From: Nocardioides phosphati | Lineage (GTDB): Bacteria; Actinomycetota; Actinomycetes; Propionibacteriales; Nocardioidaceae | Length of the DNA stretch: 64,000 nt | Direction: 5' to 3' | NCBI RefSeq assembly: GCF_014646375.1 | Contig: NZ_BMNI01000001.1 | Span: 517,949-581,948 of the forward strand | Shown here: in pieces, positions 41,055 through 51,983 of the stretch | Numbering within the stretch: the first letter of the stretch is position 1 | Layout: every line of letters starts with the position of its first letter | Translations under genes and position numbers: made by a program | The notes under the pieces: generated by a model | The model's database searches: none | Told to the model about the DNA's origin: nothing | What the model saw: only the letters and a program-made list of their open reading frames with translations

Positions 41055-41153
41055 TCAGTAGACGCCGCACATGCCGTCGATGGAGACCTCCTCGACGAGG
41101 AGCTCCTCCTCGACGAGCTCGGCCTCGGCGGCGCGGGTGATGTGGTTCGACAT
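41055..41153 (-). CDS. mftA: Mycofactocin precursor peptide MftA
   Basis: 32 residues from ATG 41153, with gggaga upstream. The acidic leader ELVEEELLVEEV is followed by the invariant core IDGMCGVY; the terminal Val-Tyr becomes the cofactor. A longer frame upstream is open but has no support. First gene of the mftABCDE-SDR-mftF operon. Divergent from the alcohol dehydrogenase at 41438. Confidence 0.95.
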   Translation of the reverse strand: MSNHITRAAEAELVEEELLVEEVSIDGMCGVY

Positions 41154-41244
41154 TGCTGTCTCCCTTCGATCGGGTGGATGGGCAAAAACGACGCTAGGGA
41201 GCGGCGTCGCCGCTCCGCGCCGTCCGTCAGAGCACATCGACCTG

Positions 41245-41258
41245 CCCGGTCGGAGAGG
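41245..41258 (+). promoter_or_regulatory. Shared motif site 2
   Basis: CCCGGTCGGAGAGG, 91 bases upstream of mftA. With site 3 it forms an inverted pair: the flanking word CCTGCCCG also repeats. Spacing between the cores is about 34 bases. Confidence 0.65.
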
Positions 41259-41292
41259 TTCGACGGGCCTCGCCAGGGCCCTCGTCCCGGGC

Positions 41293-41306
41293 CCTCTCCG
41301 GACGGG
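41293..41306 (-). promoter_or_regulatory. Shared motif site 3 (inverted to site 2)
   Basis: Minus-strand CCCGTCCGGAGAGG, 132 bases upstream of the alcohol dehydrogenase start. GGACCGTCC follows at 41319-41327. Together with site 2 it fills the mftA/adh intergenic region. Confidence 0.65.
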
Positions 41307-41437
41307 CAGGTGAGGTCCGGACCGTCCGGCCAGCAGCGCCTCCTCGCGCCGGATGGTTTGCGTTTCCCGTCCTCACACCCGGGGTGTGAGCCGCCTTACG
41401 TTCGCCGGTGTCACCCCGTCCCAACAGGAGGTTTTCC

Positions 41438-42731
41438 CATGCAGGTTGACGAACTGCTCAAGCCCTTCCCGATCAAGGAGTTCCACCCGTTCCCGCGGGC
41501 ACTCATGGGTCCGGGCGCTCACGAGCTCATCGGACCCGAGGCCATCAAGCTGGGCTTCCAGCGCCCGCTGGTCATGACGTCGGGCCTGCGTGGCACGAAC
41601 GTCGTCCAGAAGATCGTGGACTCGCTGAAGTACCACGGCCTCGAGGCCGTCGTGTACGACAAGGTCGAGTCGAACCCCAAGGACTACAACGTCATGGACG
41701 CGGTGGCCCTCTACCAGGAGAACAAGTGCGACTCGTTCATCTCCATCGGCGGCGGCTCCTCGCACGACGCCTGCAAGGGTGCCCGCATCTCTGTCGCCCA
41801 CGACGGCCGCAACGTCAATGACTTCGAGGGCTTCAACAAGTCCGAGAACCCGAAGAACCCGCCGCACATCGCCGTCTCCACCACGGCCGGCACGGGCTCG
41901 GAGACGTCGTGGGCCTACGTCATCACCGACACCACGACGGACCCCGACAACCCGCACAAGTACGTCGCCTTCGACGACGCCTCGGTGGCCACCCTCGCCA
42001 TCGACGACCCGGTGCTCTACTTCGACTGCCCCGTCGACTACACCGCGCAGTGCGGCTTCGACGTCCTCGCGCACGCGTCCGAGCCGTACGTCTCGCGACT
42101 CAACTTCGAGCCGTCGCTCGGCAACGCGATCCGCGCCATCAAGCTGACCGCGGAGAACCTGCGCGAGGCGGTCTGGAACGGCCAGGACCTCAAGGGCCGC
42201 GAGGGCATGATGTACGCGCAGTACATCGCCGCCCAGGCGTTCAACTCCGGTGGCCTCGGGATCATCCACTCGATCTCCCACGCGGTGTCGGCGTTCTACG
42301 ACACCCACCACGGCCTCAACAACGCCATCGCGCTCCCGCGCGTGTGGGCGTTCAACATGCCGGCCCAGTACGGCCGCTTCGCCGACATCGCCGAGGCGAT
42401 GGGCGTCGACACCCGCGGCATGACCAAGGTCCAGGCGGCCGACGCCGCGCTGGCCGCGGCGATCCGGCTGCTGCGCGACGTCGGCATCCCGGAGAACTTC
42501 GTCTCCGTCACCCAGGACTCCTACTCCAAGAACCGCCTGGGCACGGGCCCCACGAAGTACTACGAGAACGCCAAGGTCATCGCCGGCGACGCCGCCGACG
42601 TCGACCGCATCACCCACCACGTCCTCGGCGACGCCTGCACCCCGGGCAACGCCAAGGAGTGCACGTTCGAGACGGTCCGCCCCGTCGTCGAGCACTGCAT
42701 GACCGGCGACCTGGACGACCTCCTGTCCTGA
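41438..42731 (+). CDS. mno: NDMA-dependent methanol/alcohol dehydrogenase (group III ADH)
   Basis: 430 residues from ATG 41438 with caggagg upstream. Group III metal-dependent alcohol dehydrogenase: nucleotide-binding GGGSSHDACKG, TTAGTGSETSW, metal-site Asp/His in CGFDVLAHASEPYV and the His cluster in IHSISHAVSAFYDTHHGLNNA. The N-terminus (IKEFHPFPRALMGPGAHELIG) and length match actinobacterial NDMA-dependent methanol dehydrogenase (Mno/Mdo), which keeps NAD(P) bound and needs mycofactocin as external acceptor. Divergent from mftA; followed by moxR and VWA genes that probably mature it. Confidence 0.9.
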
Positions 42732-42814
42732 CGCCCTCCCCGACTCGGTCCGGCCCGGAGGCCAGCGATGCCCCGGGCCGGGCCGACTCCACCCCTCTTC
42801 TGAAGGAGCCAACC

Positions 42815-44008
42815 GTGACTGCCGAGCCCACCACCCCCACGGGCCACACCGGGTTCGCCGGCGTGGCCGACGTCATCGACCAGTTCGGCGTCCACGGCTA
42901 CCTCGCGGACGAACGGCTGGCCACCACCGTCTTCCTGCAGGCCGCCCTCGAGAAGCCGGTCCTCCTCGAGGGTCCCGCCGGCGTCGGCAAGACCCAGCTG
43001 GCCAAGACCCTGGCCGAGGTCACCGGTCGCCGGCTGCTCCGGCTGCAGTGCTACGAGGGCCAGGACGAGACCACCGCCCTCTACGAGTGGGACTACGGCC
43101 GCCAGCTCCTCTACACCCAGCTCATGCGCGAGAAGGTCGGCGCACTCGTCGCGGAGGCCCCGGACCTCGCCAGCGCGGTCGACCTGCTCGCCGACCAGGA
43201 GAGCGCCTTCTTCTCCGAGCGCTTCCTCGCGGCGCGCCCGCTCCTGGAGGCGATCCGGTCGCCCGAGCCGGTCGTGCTCCTCATCGACGAGATCGACCGG
43301 GCCGACGAGGCACTCGAGGCGGTGCTGCTCGAGCTGCTCGCGGAGTACCAGGTCTCCGTGCCCGAGCTGGGGACGTTCGTCGCCGTGCACACGCCGTACG
43401 TGATCCTGACGTCGAACAACACCCGCGACCTGTCGGCGGCGCTCAAGCGACGCTGCCTGCACCTGTCGCTCGACTACCCGGACGCCGAGCGGGAGCTGGC
43501 GATCATCCGGTCCAAGCAGACCGGTCTCGCCGACGAGCTCGCCCGGCACCTGGTCGAGGTCGTGCGTGGCCTGCGCCAGCTCGACCTCCGCAAGGCACCG
43601 AGCATCTCCGAGACGGTGGACTGGGCCCGCACGCTCGCCGTGCTCGGGACCAAGGAGCTCACCGCGGAGGCGCTGGCCGCCACTGCCCACGTCGTGGTGA
43701 AGTACGACCGCGACCTGCGCCGAACCCTCGAGGCGCTGCCGCGCCTGGTCGACCCGAACGCCGAGGTGCCCGACCACCTGCACGGCCACGGGCATGGTCA
43801 CGGGCACGGCCACGACCATGGGGCCCACGACCACGGTCCCGGCACGCACACCCACGACGCCGGTCCCGACGGGGCCGCGGAGCGGCTGGCCAAGGACAAG
43901 CCGGGGCGCCACGACGAGGCCTACTACGGCACCGGCAACCTGGCGCCGGCCCGCGCCGTTCCCTCCGGGCAGGGCGCGCGGTCGTTCGCCGCGCGGCGCC
44001 CCTTCTGA
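42815..44008 (+). CDS. MoxR-family AAA+ ATPase with His-rich C-terminus
   Basis: 397 residues from GTG 42815 with aaggag upstream. Walker A GPAGVGKT (53-60), Walker B VVLLIDEIDRAD, sensor SNNTRDLSAALKRRC. After the ATPase, a tail of alternating His-Gly (HGHGHGHGHGHDHGAHDHG, about 326-344) could bind nickel, zinc or cobalt. MoxR ATPases work with VWA proteins (next gene) to insert metals or remodel enzymes, as CbbQ-CbbO and NorQ-NorD do. Target here is probably the alcohol dehydrogenase just upstream. Confidence 0.85.
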   Translation: MTAEPTTPTGHTGFAGVADVIDQFGVHGYLADERLATTVFLQAALEKPVLLEGPAGVGKTQLAKTLAEVTGRRLLRLQCYEGQDETTALYEWDYGRQLLYTQLMREKVGALVAEAPDLASAVDLLADQESAFFSERFLAARPLLEAIRSPEPVVLLIDEIDRADEALEAVLLELLAEYQVSVPELGTFVAVHTPYVILTSNNTRDLSAALKRRCLHLSLDYPDAERELAIIRSKQTGLADELARHLVEVVRGLRQLDLRKAPSISETVDWARTLAVLGTKELTAEALAATAHVVVKYDRDLRRTLEALPRLVDPNAEVPDHLHGHGHGHGHGHDHGAHDHGPGTHTHDAGPDGAAERLAKDKPGRHDEAYYGTGNLAPARAVPSGQGARSFAARRPF

Positions 44009-44026
44009 GACCGGGCAGGCACCGCC

Positions 44027-45559
44027 ATGGATGACGCGCTGCACCGGTTCGTGCGGCTGCTGCGCCTGCACGGGATCCGCATCGGGATCTCCGAGGTCGT
44101 GGATGCCTCGCGGGCCGCGGCCGCGCCCGGTGTGCTCCAGCGGCGCGAGGTGCTGCGGAGCGCGCTCCGGGTCTGCCTGGTCAAGGACCGCCGCGACGAG
44201 GCGACGTTCGACCGGGTCTTCGACCGCTTCTTCGGCCTCCGCGCCGTGGTGCCGGCCGACGACGGGCACGGTCACGCGCACGCGCACGACGACCTCGAGG
44301 ACGGGGGAGAGCTCGAGCGGTTCGTGCTCGGCGAGGAGCCTGCGGACACGCCGAGCCAGGGCCACAGCCACGGCAAGCCGCAGGACATCCGCGACTTCTT
44401 CGACGCCGAGGACCTGGCCCAGCAGTACAACCTCCACCAGGAGGCCAACAAGCTCGACATGGCCTCGATGACCGACGAGGTGGTGCTCTCGACGGATGCT
44501 CCGGGGGACAGGGAGCAGGCTGCACGCGTCCAGCTGGACGTGTCGCGGCTGCACAACCCGGGGACCCCCGGCCGCCTCATGGACCGCACGAGCACCCGTC
44601 TCGACGTGGAGCTCGGCGTCGCCGAGGAGATGGCGCTCCTGGCCTGGCTGGACGACCTGGAGGGGAGCGAGGCAGCCACGCTGACCCGCGACGACGTCCT
44701 GGCCCTCCGCTCCGCACTCGCCGGGCTGCTCGACGACCTGCCCGCCGCCTTGCGCTCGCACCTCGAGGCGCTGATGGCCACCGACGCCAACATCGAGTCG
44801 CGCGAGGTCGAGGCCCGCGCCCTCGACCAGATCGCGGAGGCCGAGCGGGCCGACCTCGAGGACGCCCTGCGCCGGCTGGTCCGCAGCATGCACGGTGCGC
44901 CGCGGGCCCGGCGCAAGGTCGCCGCCCGCGGCAGCGTGGACGGGTCGCGCACGATGCGCCGCAACCTTCGCAACGACGGCGTGCCGTTCCGGCCGGTCAC
45001 CGTCGCGAAGGTCGCCGACCGCCCTCGCCTCCTCGTCCTCGCCGACGTGTCGCTCTCCGTCCGCGCTGCCGCGCGCTTCACGCTCCAGCTCGTGCACGGC
45101 CTGCAGGGGATGGTCGGGCAGGTGAGGACCTTCGCCTTTGTGGCGGAGCTCGCCGAGGTCACCGACCTCTTCAACGAGCACCCGATGGAGGAGGCCCTCT
45201 CCCTCACGGTGTCGGGGCTCCCGGCCGGCGGCGTGCTCGACGTGGACGCGGACTCCGACTACGGCGCGGCCTTCGCCGACTTCCTGGAGGAGTACGGCGG
45301 CGGCATCAACCGGCGTACGACGGTCGTGGTGCTGGGTGACGGCCGGAGCAACGGCAACGACCCGGGCCTGGCGGCGTTCGAGGAGATCACCCGGCGGGCG
45401 CGCGAGACGATCTGGATCACCCCGGAGCCGCAGTGGTCGTGGGGGCTCGGACGCTGCGACCTGCCCGCGTACGCCGCGCACTGCGACCGCGTGCACGTCG
45501 TCCGCGACCTGGCCGGGCTCGACCGCGTGACCGAGCACCTGTCGGCGGGGGAGCGATGA
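44027..45559 (+). CDS. VWA-domain (CoxE-like) protein, MoxR partner
   Basis: 510 residues. N-terminal half helical with a His-rich stretch (DDGHGHAHAHDDLED, about 80-95) and another GHSHGK. The C-terminal VWA/CoxE domain has the MIDAS motif DVSLSV (about 340) with later Thr/Asp positions (GGVLDVDADSDYG, VVVLGDGRSNGND). Acts with the MoxR ATPase 18 bases upstream. Histidine-rich segments in both partners point to metal delivery. Overlaps the next gene by 4 bases. Confidence 0.8.
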   Translation: MDDALHRFVRLLRLHGIRIGISEVVDASRAAAAPGVLQRREVLRSALRVCLVKDRRDEATFDRVFDRFFGLRAVVPADDGHGHAHAHDDLEDGGELERFVLGEEPADTPSQGHSHGKPQDIRDFFDAEDLAQQYNLHQEANKLDMASMTDEVVLSTDAPGDREQAARVQLDVSRLHNPGTPGRLMDRTSTRLDVELGVAEEMALLAWLDDLEGSEAATLTRDDVLALRSALAGLLDDLPAALRSHLEALMATDANIESREVEARALDQIAEAERADLEDALRRLVRSMHGAPRARRKVAARGSVDGSRTMRRNLRNDGVPFRPVTVAKVADRPRLLVLADVSLSVRAAARFTLQLVHGLQGMVGQVRTFAFVAELAEVTDLFNEHPMEEALSLTVSGLPAGGVLDVDADSDYGAAFADFLEEYGGGINRRTTVVVLGDGRSNGNDPGLAAFEEITRRARETIWITPEPQWSWGLGRCDLPAYAAHCDRVHVVRDLAGLDRVTEHLSAGER

Positions 45560-46476
45560 GCGCCGTCCTGTCGCCGATCGATCCCTTCGCCGCCGTCCGC
45601 CCGGGCCGGTACCGGGACGCGCTCGTGGACGTCGTGCAGGGTCCCGCGGCGCCGACGGGTGCCCTGCGGACGCCGTCGTTCGCCGTCTGGACCGACCGCG
45701 AGCACGTCCACCTCTCCCACCGGCTCGCGGCCGGTGAGATCGACAACGACCTCGCCGGCCGGGTGGCGGCGGAGCTCTTCGCGCCGGGCTGGCTGTCGGG
45801 CAGCGAGCTCTTCGAGCGCCTCGTCACCGGCATCGTGGTCAGCTCCGCGGACGAGCCGCTGGCGGCGTGGGAGAACTTCTACCGCAACACCCTGACGCGG
45901 CTCGAGGAGCTCGCCTGGCCGGGGAACGGGCCGTCGGCAGCGCCCGAGGCCGGTCCTGACGCCGGCCATGTCGAGGGCTCCCTCGCGGAGTACGCACCGG
46001 TCTACGCCCACGCGCGCTCGCTGGTCTCGACGCACAGCGTGCTCGAGCTGGGCAGCTGCTTCGGCTTCTTCAGCCTCCTGCTCGCCGGGGGGCACGCGGT
46101 GACCGCCTCGGACGTCACGGCCAACACGGTCCGGCTGCTCGCCCGGGTCGCGCCCGGCCTGGGGCTGGCCCTCGACGCGCTGATCTGCGACGCCGCGCGG
46201 GTACCGCGGCCCGACCGCACCTACGGGACGGTCGTCGCCCTGCACCTGCTGGAGCACCTCGCCGAGGAGCACGGCCGCGCGGTGGTCGCCGAGGCGCAGC
46301 GCCTCGCCGAGCACCGGGTCGTCGTGGCGGTGCCGTTCGAGGACGAGCCGACCGCGGCGTACGGGCACGTCCGGACGTTCGACCTGGACCGGCTGGCCGA
46401 GCTGGGCCGGGCCAGCGGCTGGGAGTGGTCCGTGCACGAGCACCACGGTGGCTGGCTGGTGCTCGACCGGCCCTGA
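45556..46476 (+). CDS. SAM-dependent methyltransferase, candidate MftM
   Basis: 306 residues from ATG 45556 (ATGA overlap). The C-terminal Rossmann domain carries VLELGSCFGFFSLLLAG (SAM loop), TASDVTANTVRLL, LICDAARVP and YGTVVALHLLEHLAEEHG. The N-terminal domain has FAVWTDREHVHLSHRLAAGE and EIDNDLAGRVA. The mycofactocin methyltransferase MftM methylates the second sugar of the glucose chain. Membership in this operon makes that assignment likely, but I have no alignment to prove it. Confidence 0.65.
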   Translation: MSAVLSPIDPFAAVRPGRYRDALVDVVQGPAAPTGALRTPSFAVWTDREHVHLSHRLAAGEIDNDLAGRVAAELFAPGWLSGSELFERLVTGIVVSSADEPLAAWENFYRNTLTRLEELAWPGNGPSAAPEAGPDAGHVEGSLAEYAPVYAHARSLVSTHSVLELGSCFGFFSLLLAGGHAVTASDVTANTVRLLARVAPGLGLALDALICDAARVPRPDRTYGTVVALHLLEHLAEEHGRAVVAEAQRLAEHRVVVAVPFEDEPTAAYGHVRTFDLDRLAELGRASGWEWSVHEHHGGWLVLDRP

Positions 46477-46501
46477 CCTGCCGGCCGCGCCGGGGCGGGC
46501 C

Positions 46502-47188
46502 TCAGATGAAGCCTTCCTTGCTCGCCACGTAGACGGCCTCGGTCCGGCGGGAGACCTGGAGCTTGCGCATGATGTTGCAGACGTGGAACTTCGCCGTCGT
46601 CTCGGAGATGAAGAGCTGCGCGCCGATCGCCCGGTTGGACATGCCGCGGGCCAGCAGCCGCAGGACGTCGTGCTCGCGCTCGGTGAGCTTGCGGTTCTCG
46701 GCCGAGGACTCGGCGTTGATGCCCCGCACCATGGCGGCCGCACTACGGGGGTCGAAGGCGCTCTCGCCACGACTGACCGAGCGGATGGCGCGGACCAGCT
46801 CCGAGGTGTCGACCTCCTTGACGACGTAGCCGCTGGCGCCCTGGTGGATCGCCTCCAGGACCAGCTGGTCGTCGATGACGGTGGTGAGGACCAGGACCGC
46901 CACCTCCGGGTGGTGCTGGTGGAGGCGGGCGCAGACGTCGATGCCCTCGTTCTCCACCGAGGGCGAGAGCCGGAGGTCGAGCAGCACGACCTGCGGACGG
47001 GTGGCGGCGACGACGGCGAGGGCCTGGGCGGCGCTGCCCGCCTCGCCGACGACCTGGAGGTCTGCCTCGCGTTCGAGGACGGAGCGCAGGCCCTGCCGCA
47101 CGATGGCGTGGTCGTCGACCAGCACGATCCCGATCGGCGCGGTGAGGTCGGTGGGGAAAGCGATGTCGCTCGAGGAGGTGATGGTCAC
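46502..47188 (-). CDS. NarL/LuxR-type response regulator
   Basis: 228 residues from GTG 47188. Receiver domain with VLVDDHAIVRQGL, phosphoacceptor Asp in VLLDLRLS, Thr in VLTTVID and Lys in VVKEVDTSE. C-terminal LuxR helix-turn-helix LTEREHDVLRLLARGMSNRA and SETTAKFHVCNIMRKL. Overlaps the histidine kinase stop by 4 bases. Best local candidate for the protein that binds YCCGNYCGGAGAGG upstream of the alcohol genes. Confidence 0.9.
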   Translation of the reverse strand: MTITSSSDIAFPTDLTAPIGIVLVDDHAIVRQGLRSVLEREADLQVVGEAGSAAQALAVVAATRPQVVLLDLRLSPSVENEGIDVCARLHQHHPEVAVLVLTTVIDDQLVLEAIHQGASGYVVKEVDTSELVRAIRSVSRGESAFDPRSAAAMVRGINAESSAENRKLTEREHDVLRLLARGMSNRAIGAQLFISETTAKFHVCNIMRKLQVSRRTEAVYVASKEGFI

Positions 47189-48570
47189 GGGAGGCCGCCT
47201 GACGGGGAGTGGTGGTCGGGGAGGGAGGAGACGAGCGGGATCCGGGACTCGATGCAGACGCCGCCCGCACGGGCGCGCCGGATCGTGAAGGTGCCGCCGA
47301 GGGCTTCGGCGCGCAGCGCCATGCTGACCAGCCCGCGGTGCCGGCCGTCGGCCGTGCCACGGCGGGCGAGCCGGACCGTACGCCGCATCGCAGTGGGGTC
47401 CCCGTCGCCGTCGTCGCTGACCCGCAGCACGACGACGTCGGACGTGTAGCGGAGCAGCACCTGGGCACGCGTGGCGCCCGAGTGCATCGCGACGTTGAAG
47501 AGCGCCTCGCCCGCCGTGCGCGCGAGTGCGTGCTCGGTCGCCGTCCCGAGGGGGACAGGTGTGCCCTCCACCCGGAGCCGTACGGCGAGGTGGGGCCGGT
47601 GCTGCGCGGCGACCTCGCTGACCAGCTCGGGGAGGCTGGCCACGTCGTCGGCGGTGCGCGCGTGGTGGAGCGCGTAGATCACCGACCGGAGCTGCTCGGT
47701 GGCCTTCACCATGAGCCCGCGCACGTTGTCGAGCTCGGTGGAGAGGTGGTCCTGCCGCTCGCGGTCGACCTGGTCCCGGAGCACCTCGAGGACCAGCCCG
47801 GCGCTCAGCACCGTCTGGGCCACGCTGTCGTGCAGCTCGAGCGCGATGCGGCGGCGTTCGTTCTCCACGAGCTCGCGCTGGTCGGCCACGCGGAGCCGCT
47901 GCTCGGCGGTGCGCAGCTCCTCGGTCCGGACCGCGAGCGTGCGCGTCTGCGCCGACACCTCGTCGTACAGGCGCTGCGCGCGGGTCTGCTCCGCGAGGCC
48001 GTTGCGGTACAGGTCCGCGGTGTGGAGGGCGACCGCCGCGAGGTTGGCCAGGATGTGCAGCACCGACAGGTCGGCCGGCTCGGTGTCCAGGTCGGGGTCG
48101 GGGCACGCCGCGACGAGGCCGACGGGCTCGCCCTCGAGCTCCATCTGGACCCACACCAGGCCGTCGGCGCCGAGGCGTGGCGGACGGAGCCGGTCGTGGG
48201 CCGCCTCCAGCCAGGCCGCGCCCGCGCCCTCCGGGAGGTCGGCCACGGAGTCGAGGATCCGGCCCGTCGCGTCGATGGCGAGGAACCGCGGCCGGGTGCC
48301 GGGGAGGGCCGAGCCGGCCAGCGCGAGGAGGACCCAGGTCGCCTGCAGGTGGTGCTGCGCGACGCTGATGATCTTCTCGAGGAGCAGGCGCGGACCTTCG
48401 ACGGGATGGACGAGCGCGCCGGAGATCGAGTCCATCGCTGCGACCGCTCGGGCCAGGCGCTCGTTGGACCGCTGGAACTCCGAGTAGTAGGTGCGCTTGC
48501 CCGACCGCACGCCGGTGAGCGCAGCGAGGTCCGGCGCGAGCGCCGGCGGGGGTTCCTGCAGCTGCTCCAC
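47185..48570 (-). CDS. GAF-domain sensor histidine kinase (NarL-partner type)
   Basis: 461 residues from GTG 48570. A GAF-like domain (about 45-190) is followed by a coiled linker (about 192-240), the HisKA_3 H-box [13 protein letters not shown] with His247, and an HATPase domain with [15 protein letters not shown] (N box) and VSDDGDGDP (G1). No membrane segments, so it is a cytoplasmic sensor. The start lies 2 bases after the alcohol dehydrogenase stop, so adh-kinase-regulator form one transcript. Confidence 0.85.
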   Translation of the reverse strand: MEQLQEPPPALAPDLAALTGVRSGKRTYYSEFQRSNERLARAVAAMDSISGALVHPVEGPRLLLEKIISVAQHHLQATWVLLALAGSALPGTRPRFLAIDATGRILDSVADLPEGAGAAWLEAAHDRLRPPRLGADGLVWVQMELEGEPVGLVAACPDPDLDTEPADLSVLHILANLAAVALHTADLYRNGLAEQTRAQRLYDEVSAQTRTLAVRTEELRTAEQRLRVADQRELVENERRRIALELHDSVAQTVLSAGLVLEVLRDQVDRERQDHLSTELDNVRGLMVKATEQLRSVIYALHHARTADDVASLPELVSEVAAQHRPHLAVRLRVEGTPVPLGTATEHALARTAGEALFNVAMHSGATRAQVLLRYTSDVVVLRVSDDGDGDPTAMRRTVRLARRGTADGRHRGLVSMALRAEALGGTFTIRRARAGGVCIESRIPLVSSLPDHHSPSGGLP

Positions 48571-48572
48571 GG

Positions 48573-49763
48573 TCAGAGCGATTCGTGGAAGATCGACGCG
48601 ATGTCGTCGATGTCGGCCGGGCGCGGATTGGTGGCGAGGCAGGCGTCCTCGATCGCGGTCGCCGACATGCGTACGACGTCCGCCGAGGTCACCCCGAGGC
48701 TGCCGAGCCGGCGCGGGGCGCCCACGGAGGCGGCGAGGTCCTGGACGAAGTCGGCCAGCATCTCGGCCGCCACGCCGTCGGGGACGCCGTCGACCGGGAG
48801 GCCCATGGCGTGGGCGAGGGCGGCGAACCGCTCCGGGACCACGGTCGCGTTGAACCGGATGACGTGGGGGAGGAGCACGCCGTTGATCACGCCGTGCGGC
48901 AGGTCGAGCAGGCCGCCGACCTGGTGGCTCATCGCGTGGGTCGCGCCGAGGATGGAGTTGGAGAACGCGAGCCCCGCCTCGAGGCTGGCCTGCGCCATCC
49001 AGAGGCGCGCCTTCTCGTCGCCCGGCGACTCGACGTTGCGACGCAGCGCATTGGCGACGAGTCGCGCGGCGGAGAGCGCGTGGCCGTCCGCGAGCGGGTT
49101 GTGGCCGAGGGAGACGAAGGCCTCGACGGCATGCGTGAGGGCGTCGAGCCCGGTCGCTGCTGCGAGGTCGTGGGGCATCGTGGTGAGCAGCCGCGGGTCG
49201 GTCAGCGAGATGTCGGGCACGATCGAGCGGCCCATGATCGTCATCTTCACCGACTTGGCGGTGTCGGTGACGATGCAGAACTGCGACACGTCCGATCCCG
49301 TGCCCGCGGTCGACGGGATCATCAGCAGCGGCGGGATCGGCTTCTGCACCCGGTCGACGCCGGCGTAGTCGTGGATCGAGCCGCCGTTGCCGCTCAGGAT
49401 CGCGATGCCCTTGGCGGCGTCGAGGACGGACCCGCCACCGATGCCGATGATGACGTCGGCGCCACTCTCGACGTACCGCTCGTGGCCCGCCGCGATCTCG
49501 TGGTCCTTGGTGTTCGGTGTGACGCCGGTCCAGACCTGGGGCGACAGGCCGACCTCGCGCAGGTGGTGCAGCAGCTCGGCGACCCAGCCGGCCTCGATCA
49601 GGCCGGCGTCGGTGACCACGAAGGGACGGCGCGCACCGAGCCGTCCGGCGCAGAACCCGGCCTCGGCGAGCGAGTCCAGGCCGAAGACCATCTCGGGGAT
49701 CTGGAACTTCAGCAACCGATCCGTGGAGCGCGGGGGCGGCAGGGCCGCCGTCAACATCGACAT
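48573..49763 (-). CDS. Iron-containing alcohol dehydrogenase (EutG/group III)
   Basis: 396 residues from ATG 49763, with caggaga upstream. Nucleotide motif [26 protein letters not shown], metal ligands in [12 protein letters not shown] and [19 protein letters not shown]. It oxidises small alcohols or reduces aldehydes with NAD. Divergent from the aldehyde dehydrogenase at 49995, and leads a transcript with the two-component system. It is a second, non-orthologous group III enzyme besides the one at 41438. Confidence 0.9.
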   Translation of the reverse strand: MSMLTAALPPPRSTDRLLKFQIPEMVFGLDSLAEAGFCAGRLGARRPFVVTDAGLIEAGWVAELLHHLREVGLSPQVWTGVTPNTKDHEIAAGHERYVESGADVIIGIGGGSVLDAAKGIAILSGNGGSIHDYAGVDRVQKPIPPLLMIPSTAGTGSDVSQFCIVTDTAKSVKMTIMGRSIVPDISLTDPRLLTTMPHDLAAATGLDALTHAVEAFVSLGHNPLADGHALSAARLVANALRRNVESPGDEKARLWMAQASLEAGLAFSNSILGATHAMSHQVGGLLDLPHGVINGVLLPHVIRFNATVVPERFAALAHAMGLPVDGVPDGVAAEMLADFVQDLAASVGAPRRLGSLGVTSADVVRMSATAIEDACLATNPRPADIDDIASIFHESL

Positions 49764-49873
49764 CGACTTCTCCTGCGGAGCGTGTCCGGGTGGGGGTCGG
49801 GATCCGGCGAACGTAGGCCCGTCGACGTTGCAACGCGGTTGCAACCCCGGGGGCCGCGGACGGGGTCTTCCTG

Positions 49874-49887
49874 TCCGTCCGGAGAGG
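49874..49887 (+). promoter_or_regulatory. Shared motif site 4
   Basis: TCCGTCCGGAGAGG between the divergent alcohol and aldehyde dehydrogenase genes (108 bases before the latter, 110 before the former). GGACCGTCC is at 49894-49902. Two CAACGTGGC / TTGCAACGC-like words (tgcaac repeated at 49827-49923) also occur here. Confidence 0.62.
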
Positions 49888-49994
49888 TCGCCAGGACCGT
49901 CCTCCGGCGGCAACGTGGCTGCAACGTGGCGGTTCCTAGCGTGTGTGAAGGGCGTCACAGCCGACGTCCCCTTTCACCTTCGCAGGAGCCAGAA

Positions 49995-51518
<1,524 letters not shown>

Positions 51519-51532
51519 CAGGCGGCGACCCG

Positions 51533-51946
51533 GTGACCACTCACCCTGACGTACGCCGGGTCGACGTGACCGGTGAGGCGGCGGAGCTCCTCCGCCGCCT
51601 CACCGTGGACCACGGCCCGCTCATGCTCCACCAGTCCGGCGGCTGCTGCGACGGCTCCGCCCCGATGTGCTACCCGCAGGGCCAGTTCCTCACGGGAGCC
51701 TCCGACATCCACCTGGGCGACCTCGACATCGGCCTCGACCGACCGGTCCCCGTGTGGATGGGCAAGGCCCAGTTCGCCTACTGGGAGCACACCCACCTGA
51801 CCATCGACGTCGTCCCCGGCCGCGGCGCGGGCTTCTCGCTCGAGTCGCCGCACGGCGTCCGGTTCCTGACCCGTTCGCGGGTCTTCACCGACGAGGAGCA
51901 CGCCGCTCTCGCGGCCGTCACCGACGGCGCGGGCAACCTCGTCTGA
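51533..51946 (+). CDS. DUF779 protein, ALDH-associated
   Basis: 137 residues from GTG 51533. Conserved LMLHQSGGCCDGSAPMC and VPVWMGKAQFAYWEHTHLTIDVVPG, then FSLESPHGVRFLTRSRVF. DUF779 proteins are almost always encoded next to acetaldehyde dehydrogenases; the Cys/His residues suggest metal or thiol chemistry, but the activity is unknown. Confidence 0.85.
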   Translation: MTTHPDVRRVDVTGEAAELLRRLTVDHGPLMLHQSGGCCDGSAPMCYPQGQFLTGASDIHLGDLDIGLDRPVPVWMGKAQFAYWEHTHLTIDVVPGRGAGFSLESPHGVRFLTRSRVFTDEEHAALAAVTDGAGNLV

Positions 51947-51983
51947 CCGCGTCCTGCCGTCCTCCCACGACAAGGAGACCCTG

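Noticed and set aside
41373..42812. A 479-residue minus-strand frame opposite the methanol dehydrogenase
   Set aside because: High-GC antisense frame; the plus-strand protein has all family motifs.
43779..43860. Repeated HGHG codons considered as a DNA satellite or regulatory repeat
   Set aside because: The repeats lie in frame in the MoxR gene and encode a His-rich tail, so they are a coding feature.
42560..45538. A 992-residue minus-strand open frame opposite the dehydrogenase, MoxR and VWA genes
   Set aside because: It is the antisense shadow of three well-supported genes; composition is Arg/Val/Gly-rich with no domain.
46502..47188. Naming the response regulator as mftR
   Set aside because: MftR is a TetR-family protein; this is a NarL/LuxR response regulator.
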